Assembly: GCF_007954505.1 (NCBI RefSeq) | Contig: NZ_CP042412.1 | Span: forward strand, 3,410,001 to 3,474,000 | DNA from: Microbacterium sp. CBA3102 | GTDB taxonomy: Bacteria; Actinomycetota; Actinomycetes; Actinomycetales; Microbacteriaceae | Length of the DNA stretch: 64,000 nucleotides | Direction: 5' to 3' | Shown: positions 1 to 8,483 of the stretch, piece after piece | Layout: every line of letters begins with the position of its first letter | Numbering within the stretch: position 1 is the stretch's first letter | The notes under the pieces: generated by a model | Told to the model about the DNA's origin: nothing | Database searches by the model: none | What the model saw: the letters and a program-made list of their open reading frames with translations, nothing else | Made by a program: the position numbers and the translations under genes

Positions 1-907
1 TCGGCTTGCGGCTGAAGACCGGGAAGATCTCCGACACGATGCCGAAGAACGGCAGGGCGATGATGTAGACCTCAGGGTGCCCGAAGAACCAGAACAGGTG
101 CTGCCAGAGCAGGACACCACCGTTGGCCGGGTCGTAGATGTGGGCGCCGAGGATACGGTCCGCGGCTGCGGCGAAGATGGCCGCAGCGAGGACCGGGAAC
201 GCCATCAGGATCAGAAGGCTCGTGATGAGCGTGTTCCACGAGAAGATCGGCATGCGCCACATCGTCATACCAGGAGCACGCATCGTGATGATCGTGGTGA
301 TGAAGTTGACGGCACCGAGGATCGTTCCGAAACCGGAGATTCCCAGTCCCACCATCCACAGGTTCCCACCGGCGCCCGGAGAGAAGGACGCTCCGGCGAG
401 TGGCTGATAGGCGAACCATCCGAAGGAGGCCGCGCCCTGGGGCGTGAGGAAGCCCGCGACCGCGATGGTCGAGCCGAAGAGGAAGAGCCAGAAGGCGAAG
501 GCGTTCAGACGCGGGAAGGCGACGTCGGGCGCACCGATCTGCAGCGGAAGGATCGCATTGGCGAAACCTGCGAACAGCGGCGTCGCGAACATCAGCAGCA
601 TGATCGTGCCGTGCATCGTGAACAGCTGGTTGTACTGCTCCTTCGTCGGGATGATCTGCATTCCCGGCGCGAACAGCTCAGCACGGATGACGAGGGCCAT
701 CACACCGCCGAGGAGGAAGAACATCACCGAGGCGATCAGGTACATGTACCCGATGGTCTTGTGGTCGGTGGACGTGATCCACTTGACGACGATGTTGCCC
801 TTCTGCTCCACGCGCGAGGAGCTCATGAGAGCGGCCTGGCGGGCGGGCAGACTGGTGGGACGAGATCTGGGAGCCTCGTCGGTACGGGGAGCTTCAGTGG
901 TCGACAT
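1..907 (-). CDS. ctaD: cytochrome c oxidase subunit I, N-terminal part (cut by window edge)
   Basis: Heme-copper oxidase catalytic subunit of the aa3-type terminal oxidase in the cytoplasmic membrane; it reduces O2 with electrons from the cytochrome bc1-c branch. About 302 codons are visible, from ATG at 907, and the gene continues past base 1. Visible landmarks are the N-terminal [11 protein letters not shown] segment, the [10 protein letters not shown] helix with a heme-ligand His, and near the edge [10 protein letters not shown], which holds a CuB-ligand His and the Tyr that cross-links to it. It starts 3 nt after the ctaC stop, so the two genes are probably co-transcribed. Heme-binding helices beyond the edge cannot be checked. 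Confidence 0.97.
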   Translation of the reverse strand, partial: MSTTEAPRTDEAPRSRPTSLPARQAALMSSSRVEQKGNIVVKWITSTDHKTIGYMYLIASVMFFLLGGVMALVIRAELFAPGMQIIPTKEQYNQLFTMHGTIMLLMFATPLFAGFANAILPLQIGAPDVAFPRLNAFAFWLFLFGSTIAVAGFLTPQGAASFGWFAYQPLAGASFSPGAGGNLWMVGLGISGFGTILGAVNFITTIITMRAPGMTMWRMPIFSWNTLITSLLILMAFPVLAAAIFAAAADRILGAHIYDPANGGVLLWQHLFWFFGHPEVYIIALPFFGIVSEIFPVFSRKP

Positions 908-910
908 GGC

Positions 911-1813
911 TTACTCCCCTCCTTCCTCGGTGTCGGTCGTCGGGGTCGTTCCCGGGAAGTTCGAGAGACGGTCGTAGGCGTCGGTGATGTCGCCCGTGTT
1001 GCCCTTCTCTTCGAGCGTCTGGAGGTAGGCCTCGTAATCGTCCTCGGAGACGACCTTCACGTTGAAGAGCATCATCGAGTGGTATTCACCGCAGAGCTCG
1101 GCGCACTTGCCGGCGTACTCGCCCTCGCGGGTCGGGATGAAGGACCACGAGTTGTCCTTCCCGATGTACATGTCCTTCTTGTAGAGGAAGTCGATGATCC
1201 AGAAGGAGTGGATGACGTCACGCGACTGAAGGTTGATCGTGACCTTCTTGTCGACGGGCAGCACCAGCGTGGGCAGCTGCGCCTGGTCGATGTTGCCGTC
1301 CTTGTCCGGCTGAGCCTGGATGCCCATCGTCCAGACGGCGTCGGAGTTGTCCTCTTCGTCGCCGTCGTACTGAAAGTCCCACGCCCACTGCTTGGCGATC
1401 GCGGTGATCTCGACATCGGGGTCGTCCCACTTGGCTTCGATCGCGGTCTGGTCGCGAGCGGTGAAGAAGAACATGCCCAGCACGAGGAAGAGCGGCACGA
1501 TCGTGTAGAAGATCTCGATCGGCATGTTGTAGCGCATCTGCACCGGCAGGCCGGTCTGGCCCTTGCGACGGCGGTACGCGATCGCAGCCCAGGCCATCAG
1601 GCCCCAGGTGATGATTCCGACGGCGAGGAGCACGATCCACGAGTTCACCCAGAGCGACGAGACGCGCTCGGTCTGATTGGTGGCTGCGGGGCCACCCTCC
1701 ACGAAGCCCGGAAGAAAGCCGTTCAGCTCGGTGGGAGAGCATCCCGCCAGGGCCAAGGCTGCCGCAACTCCCACAGGGAGGGCGGCCCAACGAAGGCTGC
1801 GTTTCGAGGGCAC
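911..1813 (-). CDS. ctaC: cytochrome c oxidase subunit II
   Basis: Carries the binuclear CuA centre that passes electrons to subunit I. The N-terminus is a lipoprotein signal with lipobox LALAGC, followed by two membrane segments and an extracytoplasmic cupredoxin domain. The CuA motif CAELCGEYHSMM (Cys-x3-Cys with His and Met) is intact. I chose the GTG at 1813 because GAAAGG lies 6 nt upstream; an in-frame start at 1849 would add 12 poor residues (300 codons versus 312). It is the first gene of a ctaC-ctaD unit and matches the M. tuberculosis Rv2200c region. No frame damage is seen. Confidence 0.96.
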   Translation of the reverse strand: MPSKRSLRWAALPVGVAAALALAGCSPTELNGFLPGFVEGGPAATNQTERVSSLWVNSWIVLLAVGIITWGLMAWAAIAYRRRKGQTGLPVQMRYNMPIEIFYTIVPLFLVLGMFFFTARDQTAIEAKWDDPDVEITAIAKQWAWDFQYDGDEEDNSDAVWTMGIQAQPDKDGNIDQAQLPTLVLPVDKKVTINLQSRDVIHSFWIIDFLYKKDMYIGKDNSWSFIPTREGEYAGKCAELCGEYHSMMLFNVKVVSEDDYEAYLQTLEEKGNTGDITDAYDRLSNFPGTTPTTDTEEGGE

Positions 1814-1848
1814 GATGCACCTTTCAGATCGCGAACAGAGCACACCCA

Positions 1849-1854
1849 AGTCTA
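1849..1854 (-). promoter_or_regulatory. candidate -10 element for ctaC-ctaD
   Basis: TAGACT reads toward ctaC 35 nt before its GTG. The same hexamer recurs before dnaE, murC, the acyltransferase and the acyl-CoA ligase. No convincing -35 is visible. Confidence 0.4.
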
Positions 1855-1905
1855 GGGCAACCTCACACGTGATTCATGCCATCCACGCAGGTTGCGGGAT
1901 GCAGA

Positions 1906-1939
1906 ACGGCCGCCGTCACCGATCGGTGACGGCGGCCGT
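1906..1939 (-). terminator. intrinsic-type hairpin after erpA
   Basis: A perfect 15-bp GC-rich inverted repeat (ACGGCCGCCGTCACC and its complement) surrounds a GATC loop, 17 nt beyond the erpA stop. There is no clear U-tract, as is common in high-GC actinobacteria. Confidence 0.75.
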
Positions 1940-1956
1940 GGTCCGCGAAGCGAGGA

Positions 1957-2319
1957 TCAGTGGAAGCTGTCGCCGCACGCGCAGCTACCCGCCGCGTTGG
2001 GGTTGTCGATCGTGAAGCCCTGCTCGGAGATCGTGTCCTTGAAGTCGATCGCCGCACCATCGAGGTACGGGACGCTCATGTTGTCGATGATCACCTCGAC
2101 GCCGTCGAAGTCGACGGTCTCATCGCCCTCGAGGTAGCGCTCGTCGAAGTACAGCTGATAGATCAGGCCCGAGCAGCCACCGGGCTGCACGGCGACACGG
2201 AGGCGCAGATCGTCGCGCCCCTCCTGTTCGAGGAGGTTCTTGACCTTCGTGGCGGCAGCGTCGGTCAGGGTGACGCCGTGTGCGCGGGTGGTCTCTGGGG
2301 AGAGGGTGGTGTCGCTCAT
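1957..2319 (-). CDS. erpA: iron-sulfur cluster insertion protein, HesB/IscA family
   Basis: A-type carrier that delivers Fe-S clusters to apo-proteins in the cytoplasm. The protein has 120 residues, normal for the family. The three conserved cysteines are present: one in PGGCSG and two in the C-terminal CACGD. Start ATG 2319 is preceded by AAGGAG at good spacing. It is a single gene with its own terminator hairpin, and sits beside ctaC as in mycobacteria (Rv2204c near Rv2200c, from memory). The exact client proteins cannot be told from sequence. Confidence 0.93.
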   Translation of the reverse strand: MSDTTLSPETTRAHGVTLTDAAATKVKNLLEQEGRDDLRLRVAVQPGGCSGLIYQLYFDERYLEGDETVDFDGVEVIIDNMSVPYLDGAAIDFKDTISEQGFTIDNPNAAGSCACGDSFH

Positions 2320-2389
2320 GTCGCTCCTTGTGACGGGCCGCAGGTGCACGGCTTCTCGGACGATTCTACCGCCGCAGACGCTGTGAGGC

Positions 2390-3793
2390 TCAGAGTTGGG
2401 TGGCATTCATCCGAGCCAGGAGCAGAGCCTCGCTCGCGACGGCATGGCGGAACGTATCCAGGTGCAGCGACTCGTTCGGGCTGTGCGCCCGCGAGTGGGG
2501 GTCTTCGACCCCGGTCACCAGGATCTGTGCGGCGGGGAACTCCCGCACCAGATCCGCGATGAAGGGGATGGATCCGCCCACGCCGAGGTCGACCGGAGCG
2601 ACTCCGTAGCCGTCGCGCATCGCGTCACGGGTCAACGCCACGGCCCACCCGCTCGTGTCGACCAGGAAGCCGTCGCCGAGATCGACGTCGGAGAACGTGA
2701 GCTCCGCGCCGAACGGTGCATGGGCGCGGAGGTGGGCTTCGAGCGCCTCGTAGGCTTCCTGCCCCGTCTGGCCCGGTGCGACACGAGCACTGATCACCAC
2801 GGTGACCTCGGGAAGGAGCGTGTTGGAGGCTGCGGCGACGGTCGTGGAGTCGATACCGATGACGGTGACCGCGGGCTTGTTCCAGATCCGGCTGAGGATC
2901 GTCCCGTTGCCGATCGGTGTGGTGGCGGGAAGCAGCCCGGCCTCATCCCGCAGCGTCGCCTCGGTGTAGTCCGGAGTGGCCGCATCGCGCGCGGTCATCC
3001 CCTCGACCGCGACCGCGCCGTCCTCGTCCCAGAGCGTCGCGAGCAGCGTGACGGTGGCCATCATCGCGTCGGGCACCGCACCGCCGAACATCCCCGAGTG
3101 CGACGCGTGGTCGAGTGTGCGCACACGCAGCGTGAAGCGCGCGTTGCCGCGCAGCGAGACCGTGAGTCCCGGCGTCACGGAGTCCCAGTTGCCGGAGTCC
3201 GCCACGACGATCGCGTCTGCGCGCAGAGCCTCCTTGTTGTCGGAGAGGAACTGCGCGAAGGAGCGGGAACCGTACTCCTCCTCCCCCTCGATGAACATCG
3301 CGATACCCAGGTCGAGATCGTCCCCGAGGACCTCGCTGACCGCCCGGATCGACGCGATGTGCGCCATGACCCCCGCTTTGTCATCCGCCGCACCACGCCC
3401 GTAGAGACGTCCGTCCCGCACCGTCGGCTCGAACGGCGGCGTCTCCCATAGGGCGTCGTCCCCCGGAGGCTGCACGTCGTGGTGCGCGTAGAGGAGGATC
3501 GTCGGCTTCCCGTTCCGCGCCGCACGGGTGGCGAGGACCGCCGGCTGCCCCTGCTCCTCGGTGCCGGGGATCGCTGCGCGCAGCACACGGACCTCATCGA
3601 AGACACCGGTGTCCTCGGCCAGTGACGCGACAGCTGCCGCGCTGCGCTCCAGTTGCGTCTGATCGAACGCCGGCCATGCCATCCCGGGGATCCGCACGAG
3701 GTGTCCGAGATCCGACAGCGCAGCGGGGATTCCGGTGGCCACGGCTTCGAGAACGGCGGCATCGGGCTCAGGGGGAAGAACAGGAGAGGTCAT
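2390..3793 (-). CDS. M20 family dipeptidase/metallopeptidase
   Basis: Zinc-dependent peptidase of the M20 family, probably a cytosolic dipeptidase that recycles peptides (467 residues). Metal and catalytic motifs are present in order: AHHDVQP near residue 104, GRGAADDKAG near 135 and EGEEEYGS near 170, with an inserted dimerisation domain in the middle. ATG 3793 fits: a TAAGAT hexamer lies 7 nt upstream, implying a leaderless mRNA. An upstream extension of the frame runs through the divergent DUF3043 gene and is not credible. Substrate specificity is unknown. Confidence 0.92.
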   Translation of the reverse strand: MTSPVLPPEPDAAVLEAVATGIPAALSDLGHLVRIPGMAWPAFDQTQLERSAAAVASLAEDTGVFDEVRVLRAAIPGTEEQGQPAVLATRAARNGKPTILLYAHHDVQPPGDDALWETPPFEPTVRDGRLYGRGAADDKAGVMAHIASIRAVSEVLGDDLDLGIAMFIEGEEEYGSRSFAQFLSDNKEALRADAIVVADSGNWDSVTPGLTVSLRGNARFTLRVRTLDHASHSGMFGGAVPDAMMATVTLLATLWDEDGAVAVEGMTARDAATPDYTEATLRDEAGLLPATTPIGNGTILSRIWNKPAVTVIGIDSTTVAAASNTLLPEVTVVISARVAPGQTGQEAYEALEAHLRAHAPFGAELTFSDVDLGDGFLVDTSGWAVALTRDAMRDGYGVAPVDLGVGGSIPFIADLVREFPAAQILVTGVEDPHSRAHSPNESLHLDTFRHAVASEALLLARMNATQL

Positions 3794-3798
3794 GCGAG

Positions 3799-3806
3799 TA
3801 ATCTTA
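3799..3806. promoter_or_regulatory. overlapping divergent -10 elements
   Basis: The 8-bp core TAATCTTA reads as TAATCT (3799-3804) toward the DUF3043 gene on the plus strand and as TAAGAT (3806-3801) toward the dipeptidase on the minus strand. The minus start codon lies 7 nt away; the plus gene would have a leader of about 30 nt with a GAGGA ribosome site. Confidence 0.5.
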
Positions 3807-3839
3807 AGGTGATCCCCCGCCAGCGAACCGAGGAACTCC

Positions 3840-4412
3840 GTGTCCACTAACCCCGCCTCCCCTTCGACGAACGACGACGCCTCCGAGACGACTGCCGTCG
3901 GCAAGGGGCGCGCGACGCCGACCCGCGCGGAGCAGGAGGCAGCACGTCGCCGCCCCCTGGTCGCCAACACCAAAGAGGCGAAGGCGGCTGCCAAAGCCGA
4001 GCTCAACGAGCGTCGCGCTCGCGCCCAGGCCGGCATGGCCGCCGGCGAGGAGAAGTACCTCCCGGTCCGCGACAAGGGCCCGCAGCGCCGCTGGGTGCGC
4101 GACTACGTGGACGCGGGGTGGCACCCGGCCGAGTTCGTGATGGGCGTCATGGTGCTGGTCATCCTCGCCTCGCTCCTGCCGACGAACATGATGATCTCGT
4201 TCTACGCCTACATCGTCATGATGGGGTATCTCGTGATCGCGATCGGCGGCATGGTGCTGCTCGGGATGCGGGTCAAGCGGAAGGCCGCAGCGAAGTTCGG
4301 CAAGGAGCGCCTCGAGCGCGGCCTCGGCTGGTACGCCGCGATGCGCGCGCTGCAGATGCGCTTCATGCGACTGCCGAAGCCGCAGGTCAAGCGCGGCCAG
4401 TACCCCGACTGA
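3840..4412 (+). CDS. DUF3043 family membrane protein
   Basis: Conserved actinobacterial protein of unknown function, 190 residues. The first ~95 residues are highly charged and Ala/Arg-rich (cytoplasmic), with the family-typical RRWVRDYVDAGWHPAEF segment, followed by two membrane helices at roughly 98-120 and 122-142 and a basic tail ending in QVKRGQYPD. GTG 3840 has GAGGA 5-6 nt upstream. Its last 26 bases overlap the convergent end of pyrD. No enzymatic motif is visible. Confidence 0.87.
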   Translation: MSTNPASPSTNDDASETTAVGKGRATPTRAEQEAARRRPLVANTKEAKAAAKAELNERRARAQAGMAAGEEKYLPVRDKGPQRRWVRDYVDAGWHPAEFVMGVMVLVILASLLPTNMMISFYAYIVMMGYLVIAIGGMVLLGMRVKRKAAAKFGKERLERGLGWYAAMRALQMRFMRLPKPQVKRGQYPD

Positions 4413-5424
4413 CCAGCCCCCTGTTGATCTCGCGGCCCCAGAACGGACCGCGGTACAGGAATCCCGTGTAACCCTGAACGAGAGTGGCACCGGCCTGCAG
4501 ACGCTCCTGCACATCGGCCGGGGTCTCGACTCCACCGACCGCGATCACGCAGAACTCTGCCGGTACGGCGTCACGCACGATCCGGAGCACTTCGAGCGAG
4601 CGCTTCTTCAGCGGCGCCCCCGACAGTCCGCCCGCGCCCGCGGCTTCGATCGACGCCGCGTCCGTGAGCAGTCCGTCTCGACTGATCGTGGTGTTGTGCG
4701 CGATGATTCCGGCGAGCCCCTCGGCCACGGCCAACTCCGCGATGGCGGTGATCTCGTCATCCGGAAGATCCGGAGCGATCTTGACGAGCAGCGGCGTGGA
4801 CCCCGATGCTTCCTTGACCGCCCGGAGCAACGGTGCCAGCGTCTCCACTGCCTGCAGCCCGCGCAGTCCCGGGGTGTTCGGCGAGGACACGTTCACCGCG
4901 AGGTAGTCGGCCAGCGGGGCGAGGCGGGTTGCCGAGGCCACGTAGTCGGCGGTCGCATCCTCGACGTCCACGATGCGGCTCTTACCGATGTTGACGCCGA
5001 TCACCGTGTCCGGTGCGCCACGGCGCAGTCGAGCGAGGCGACGGGCGACCGCATCAGCGCCGTCGTTGTTGAACCCCATCCGGTTGACGACGGCGCGGTC
5101 CGCCAACAGACGGAACAGACGCGGCTTGGGATTCCCCTCCTGCGGGATCGCCGTCACGGTACCGATCTCCACGTGGCCGAACCCGAGGGCCGCCAGTCCG
5201 CGGACGCCGACGGCGTTCTTGTCGAAACCGGCCGCGATGCCGAAGGGCGACGGGAAGCTGAGCCCGAGTGCGTCGACACGCAAGGACGGATCCGGCGCGG
5301 TCAGGGCACGGGTCGCCCAGGAGAACGGCGGCACTCCGAGGACGCGGATCACCGCCATGCCGGCGTGATGGGTGAACTCGGGATCGAAGCGCGAGAGGAC
5401 AGCGCGGAAGAGCAGCGGATACAT
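4387..5424 (-). CDS. pyrD: dihydroorotate dehydrogenase (quinone), class 2
   Basis: Oxidises dihydroorotate to orotate in pyrimidine synthesis and passes electrons to membrane quinone through FMN (345 residues). The N-terminal amphipathic segment MYPLLFRAVLSRF is the membrane-binding feature of class 2 enzymes, and NVSSPNTPGLR carries the catalytic Ser that distinguishes class 2 from class 1 (Cys). ATG 5424 matches the usual family start and lies 7 nt after TAATCT. The 3' end overlaps the DUF3043 gene in the opposite strand by 26 bp. Confidence 0.97.
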   Translation of the reverse strand: MYPLLFRAVLSRFDPEFTHHAGMAVIRVLGVPPFSWATRALTAPDPSLRVDALGLSFPSPFGIAAGFDKNAVGVRGLAALGFGHVEIGTVTAIPQEGNPKPRLFRLLADRAVVNRMGFNNDGADAVARRLARLRRGAPDTVIGVNIGKSRIVDVEDATADYVASATRLAPLADYLAVNVSSPNTPGLRGLQAVETLAPLLRAVKEASGSTPLLVKIAPDLPDDEITAIAELAVAEGLAGIIAHNTTISRDGLLTDAASIEAAGAGGLSGAPLKKRSLEVLRIVRDAVPAEFCVIAVGGVETPADVQERLQAGATLVQGYTGFLYRGPFWGREINRGLVSRGTGRA

Positions 5425-5431
5425 CCCTGCC

Positions 5432-5437
5432 AGATTA
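5432..5437 (-). promoter_or_regulatory. candidate leaderless -10 for pyrD, inside the nrdR stop
   Basis: TAATCT ends 7 nt before the pyrD ATG. Its first three bases are the TAA stop codon of nrdR. No ribosome-binding site at proper spacing precedes the ATG. Confidence 0.5.
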
Positions 5438-5905
5438 CCGCTCCTCGGCCTCCTGCTTCGTGTGGTCGGCGCGGAGGTCGGTGATCGCCGCCTCGAAGTC
5501 CTCGAGCGAGTCGAACGCCTGGTAGACGCTGGCGAAGCGGAGGAAAGCGACCTCATCGAGATCACGCAGCGGACCGAGGATGGCCAGACCGATCTCGTTC
5601 GTGTCGAGCTGCGACACCCCCGTCTGGCGAACAGCCTCCTCCACGCGCTGCGCGAGGATGGCGAGATCGGCCTCGGTCACCGGCCGCCCCTGACACGCCT
5701 TGCGCACGCCGGAGATGACCTTCTCCCGGCTGAAAGGCTCCATCACGCCGGAACGCTTGATGACGTTGAGGCTCGCCGTCTCGGTGGTCGTGAAACGGCC
5801 CCCGCACTCTGGGCACTGACGACGCCGCCTGATCGAGAGCCCGTCGTCACTCGTGCGGGAGTCGATGACGCGGGAGTCGGGATGACGGCAGAAGGGGCAG
5901 TGCAT
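5435..5905 (-). CDS. nrdR: transcriptional repressor NrdR
   Basis: Zinc-ribbon plus ATP-cone repressor of ribonucleotide reductase genes, 156 residues, normal length. The start [17 protein letters not shown] and the later [10 protein letters not shown] supply the four zinc-ligand cysteines; the ATP-cone follows from about residue 49 ([15 protein letters not shown]). No nrd genes are in the window, so its targets lie elsewhere. It is downstream of hisD by 10 bp but appears to have its own -10 (TAGGAT, 7 nt before ATG 5905). Confidence 0.97.
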   Translation of the reverse strand: MHCPFCRHPDSRVIDSRTSDDGLSIRRRRQCPECGGRFTTTETASLNVIKRSGVMEPFSREKVISGVRKACQGRPVTEADLAILAQRVEEAVRQTGVSQLDTNEIGLAILGPLRDLDEVAFLRFASVYQAFDSLEDFEAAITDLRADHTKQEAEER

Positions 5906-5912
5906 CTGACCG

Positions 5913-5918
5913 ATCCTA
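5913..5918 (-). promoter_or_regulatory. candidate leaderless -10 for nrdR, inside the hisD stop
   Basis: TAGGAT lies 7 nt before the nrdR ATG. Its first three bases are the TAG stop codon of hisD. No Shine-Dalgarno sequence is present in the 7-nt gap. Confidence 0.5.
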
Positions 5919-7220
5919 CGCGGTGAAGCGCGCCTCGATCGCCTCACCGTGCGCCGGCAGCGCCTCGGACTCGGCGAGAGCGACGACCCCCGCTCGGACA
6001 GCGGCCAGTGCGGCCCTGTCGTAGGAGATCACCTGCTGAGGACGCAGGAACGTGTACGCGCCGAGTCCCGGTGCATACCGCGCCTGACCGCCGGTCGGGA
6101 GCACGTGGTTGCTCCCTGCCATGTAGTCCCCCAGGCTCACCGGCGTCTGGTCTCCGACGAAGACCGCTCCGGCGCTCGTGAAGGCCGACGCGGCGCTCTC
6201 GGCATCGGCGAGGTGGAGTTCGAGGTGCTCGGGCGCGTAGGCGTTGCTGAACGCGGTCGCCATGGCGCGATCGTCGACGAGGACGATCGCCGACTGCGGT
6301 CCTCCCAAGGACGCGGCGACACGCTCGCTGTGACGGGTGAGGACGGAGATCCGCTCGACTTCGGTGGCGACGCGTGCAGCGAGCTCCGCGGCGTCCGTGA
6401 CCAGTACCGCGGATGCCTGTTCGTCGTGCTCCGCCTGGCTCACGAGGTCGGCGGCGATGAGGCGCGGATCGGCATCGGCATCGGCGACGACCAGGATCTC
6501 GGTCGCGCCGGCCTCCGAGTCCGTCCCGACGACGCCGGCGACCGCGCGCTTGGCGGAGGCGACGTAGTTGTTGCCGGGCCCGGAGACGACGTCGACGGGG
6601 TCGAGCCCGAGCGAGGCGACACCGTGCGCGAACGCGCCGATCGCCCCCGCTCCGCCCATCGCATAGACCTCGGTCACGCCCAGCAGGGCGGCCGCGGCGA
6701 GGATCGTCGGGTGGATTCGCCCTCCCTGATCCGCCTGCGGCGGCGATGCCAATGCGATCTGCTCCACACCTGCCACCTGAGCCGGCACGACGTTCATGAT
6801 CACGCTGGACGGGTAGACCGCTTTCCCACCGGGGATGTACACACCCACGCGGTGGACGGGCTGCCAGCGCTGCGTGATGACGGCACCGTCGCCGATGCGG
6901 GTGACCTGCGCGGCCGGAACCTGGGCTGCGGAGGCCAGTCGCACGCGGCGGATCGCCTCCTCGAGAGCGGTACGCACTTCGGGGGCGAGCTCGGCCAGCG
7001 CCTCGTCGATGTGGGCGGCGGGAACCCGGACGGAGTGTCCGGCGACCCGGTCGAAGCGTTCCGCCTGCTCACGGAGAGCGGCCTCACCGCGGTCGCGGAC
7101 GTCGTCCACGAGGCGGGCGGCGGTGTCGAGCGCCTCGGCACGCGCCTGTGTGGCTCGCGGTACGGCGGCGAGCATGTCAGCGGGCGAGAGCTCGCGCCCC
7201 CGCAGATCGATCGTGCGCAT
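5916..7220 (-). CDS. hisD: histidinol dehydrogenase
   Basis: Last enzyme of histidine synthesis; a zinc- and NAD-dependent two-step oxidation of L-histidinol (434 residues). Visible motifs are the NAD-binding [13 protein letters not shown] region and the conserved [10 protein letters not shown] with the catalytic Glu-His pair, followed by [15 protein letters not shown] 7220 lies 1 nt after the stop of the upstream membrane-protein gene, so the two are probably translated from one message. No other his gene is in the window, although hisD heads a his operon in many actinobacteria. Confidence 0.97.
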   Translation of the reverse strand: MRTIDLRGRELSPADMLAAVPRATQARAEALDTAARLVDDVRDRGEAALREQAERFDRVAGHSVRVPAAHIDEALAELAPEVRTALEEAIRRVRLASAAQVPAAQVTRIGDGAVITQRWQPVHRVGVYIPGGKAVYPSSVIMNVVPAQVAGVEQIALASPPQADQGGRIHPTILAAAALLGVTEVYAMGGAGAIGAFAHGVASLGLDPVDVVSGPGNNYVASAKRAVAGVVGTDSEAGATEILVVADADADPRLIAADLVSQAEHDEQASAVLVTDAAELAARVATEVERISVLTRHSERVAASLGGPQSAIVLVDDRAMATAFSNAYAPEHLELHLADAESAASAFTSAGAVFVGDQTPVSLGDYMAGSNHVLPTGGQARYAPGLGAYTFLRPQQVISYDRAALAAVRAGVVALAESEALPAHGEAIEARFTA

Positions 7221-7221
7221 T

Positions 7222-8412
7222 TCAGCCTTTCGTGATGTCGGAGATGTCGTGGAGGTAGCCGATCCGCCCGTCGTCATGTCGCACGACGTAGGCACCTCCA
7301 CGGTCTTCGATCACGAGCGCCCAGGCATTCGGGCCGATGCGGAACAACGCGTCACCGCGTTCGTCGTGGACGTCACGCTCAGAGGGCGCGAGGATCCAGA
7401 ACGGCTGCGCGACGGGAGTCGACTCGCGCGGGTTCGTCGCATCGAGGTCCGCGTCGGCGAAACCCTCCACGATCGGAGCTTCCGTGTCGTCCGGGACGAC
7501 AGCGGTCTCGTATGTCGCAGCGGTCTCGAGGAGGGACTCGATGCTCCCGGTGTCCGAGACGATCTCGGGCTCCTGCCCCCGAGAACGCCGAGAGTACGTG
7601 GGCACGTACTCCTCGTCATCTGTGCCGTGCACGGTGCCGATGTCACCACCGGACGCGTGTGCCGTGAGGGGCACCTGAGCGGCGAGGTCGACGCGCTCGA
7701 CCTCGTCCGTGGCCTGGCTCCCGGAATCCCGGCTGTCTGCGTCTGCGACCGGAGGAAGCGCGGAAGCATCCACGCCCACATCCGTCCGGTCGCCGTCGGC
7801 GGCGGTCTGTGGCTCGGGCTCCGTGAGGACCGGTTCGGGTCGCGGTCGCGCGATGACGGGGCGCACCGGATTGGCGTTGCGGTGGGCGAGGGTGACCAGA
7901 CGTCCGTGGAAGTCCTCTTTCAGCCCCGGGATGAGTGGAGCGAAGACCGTGAGCACGACCAGGGCCAGAGCGGCGACGGCCATCACCACCCCGCTCCACG
8001 GAAGTGACCAGAACCCGGTGGCGATCAGCCCTGAGATCGTGAGCCACACGTTCCCGGCCCAGACGACGGCTGCGACCGAGAAGGCCACAGAGGCGAATTG
8101 GTCGATGCCGAGCGACCCGACGCGACGGATACCGTCAGGCGAGAAGCGACGGAGCACGAGCAGGAACACGGCGACCGTGGGGACACCAACCGGAAGGATC
8201 CACTGGATTCCGACGCCCCAGAGCGAGGCGCCCCCGGCCAGCGGGAAGAACGACACGACGAAGGAGACCAGCCACACGCTGACGATGAGAAGCTCACGGA
8301 GGGTGAATCCGAGGATCCCGTACTCCGGAGTCACCTCATCGTCGTAGAGGACACCGTCGTCATCGCTGAAATCCGCATCTTCGACACCCGGCTCAGGGAG
8401 TTCCGTGCTCAT
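7222..8412 (-). CDS. hypothetical four-helix membrane protein
   Basis: 396-residue protein of unknown function. About 35 acidic N-terminal residues precede four hydrophobic segments between roughly residues 38 and 170. A long, hydrophilic, acidic tail (about 180-360) and a small ordered end of about 35 residues (FRIGPNAWALVIEDRGGAYVV...DISDITKG) follow. ATG 8412 has AAAGGA about 7 nt upstream. It ends 1 nt before hisD and is probably co-transcribed with it. I recognise no catalytic motif; the C-terminal piece looks like a small beta-rich module. Similar proteins are likely in other Microbacteriaceae, but I did not check. Confidence 0.75.
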   Translation of the reverse strand: MSTELPEPGVEDADFSDDDGVLYDDEVTPEYGILGFTLRELLIVSVWLVSFVVSFFPLAGGASLWGVGIQWILPVGVPTVAVFLLVLRRFSPDGIRRVGSLGIDQFASVAFSVAAVVWAGNVWLTISGLIATGFWSLPWSGVVMAVAALALVVLTVFAPLIPGLKEDFHGRLVTLAHRNANPVRPVIARPRPEPVLTEPEPQTAADGDRTDVGVDASALPPVADADSRDSGSQATDEVERVDLAAQVPLTAHASGGDIGTVHGTDDEEYVPTYSRRSRGQEPEIVSDTGSIESLLETAATYETAVVPDDTEAPIVEGFADADLDATNPRESTPVAQPFWILAPSERDVHDERGDALFRIGPNAWALVIEDRGGAYVVRHDDGRIGYLHDISDITKG

Positions 8413-8483
8413 GCGTGGTCCTTTCGTCACCGTGCTCGACGGGGGGATTCGTCGTGCTGCCGACGGCTCATGATCCTACCCGC

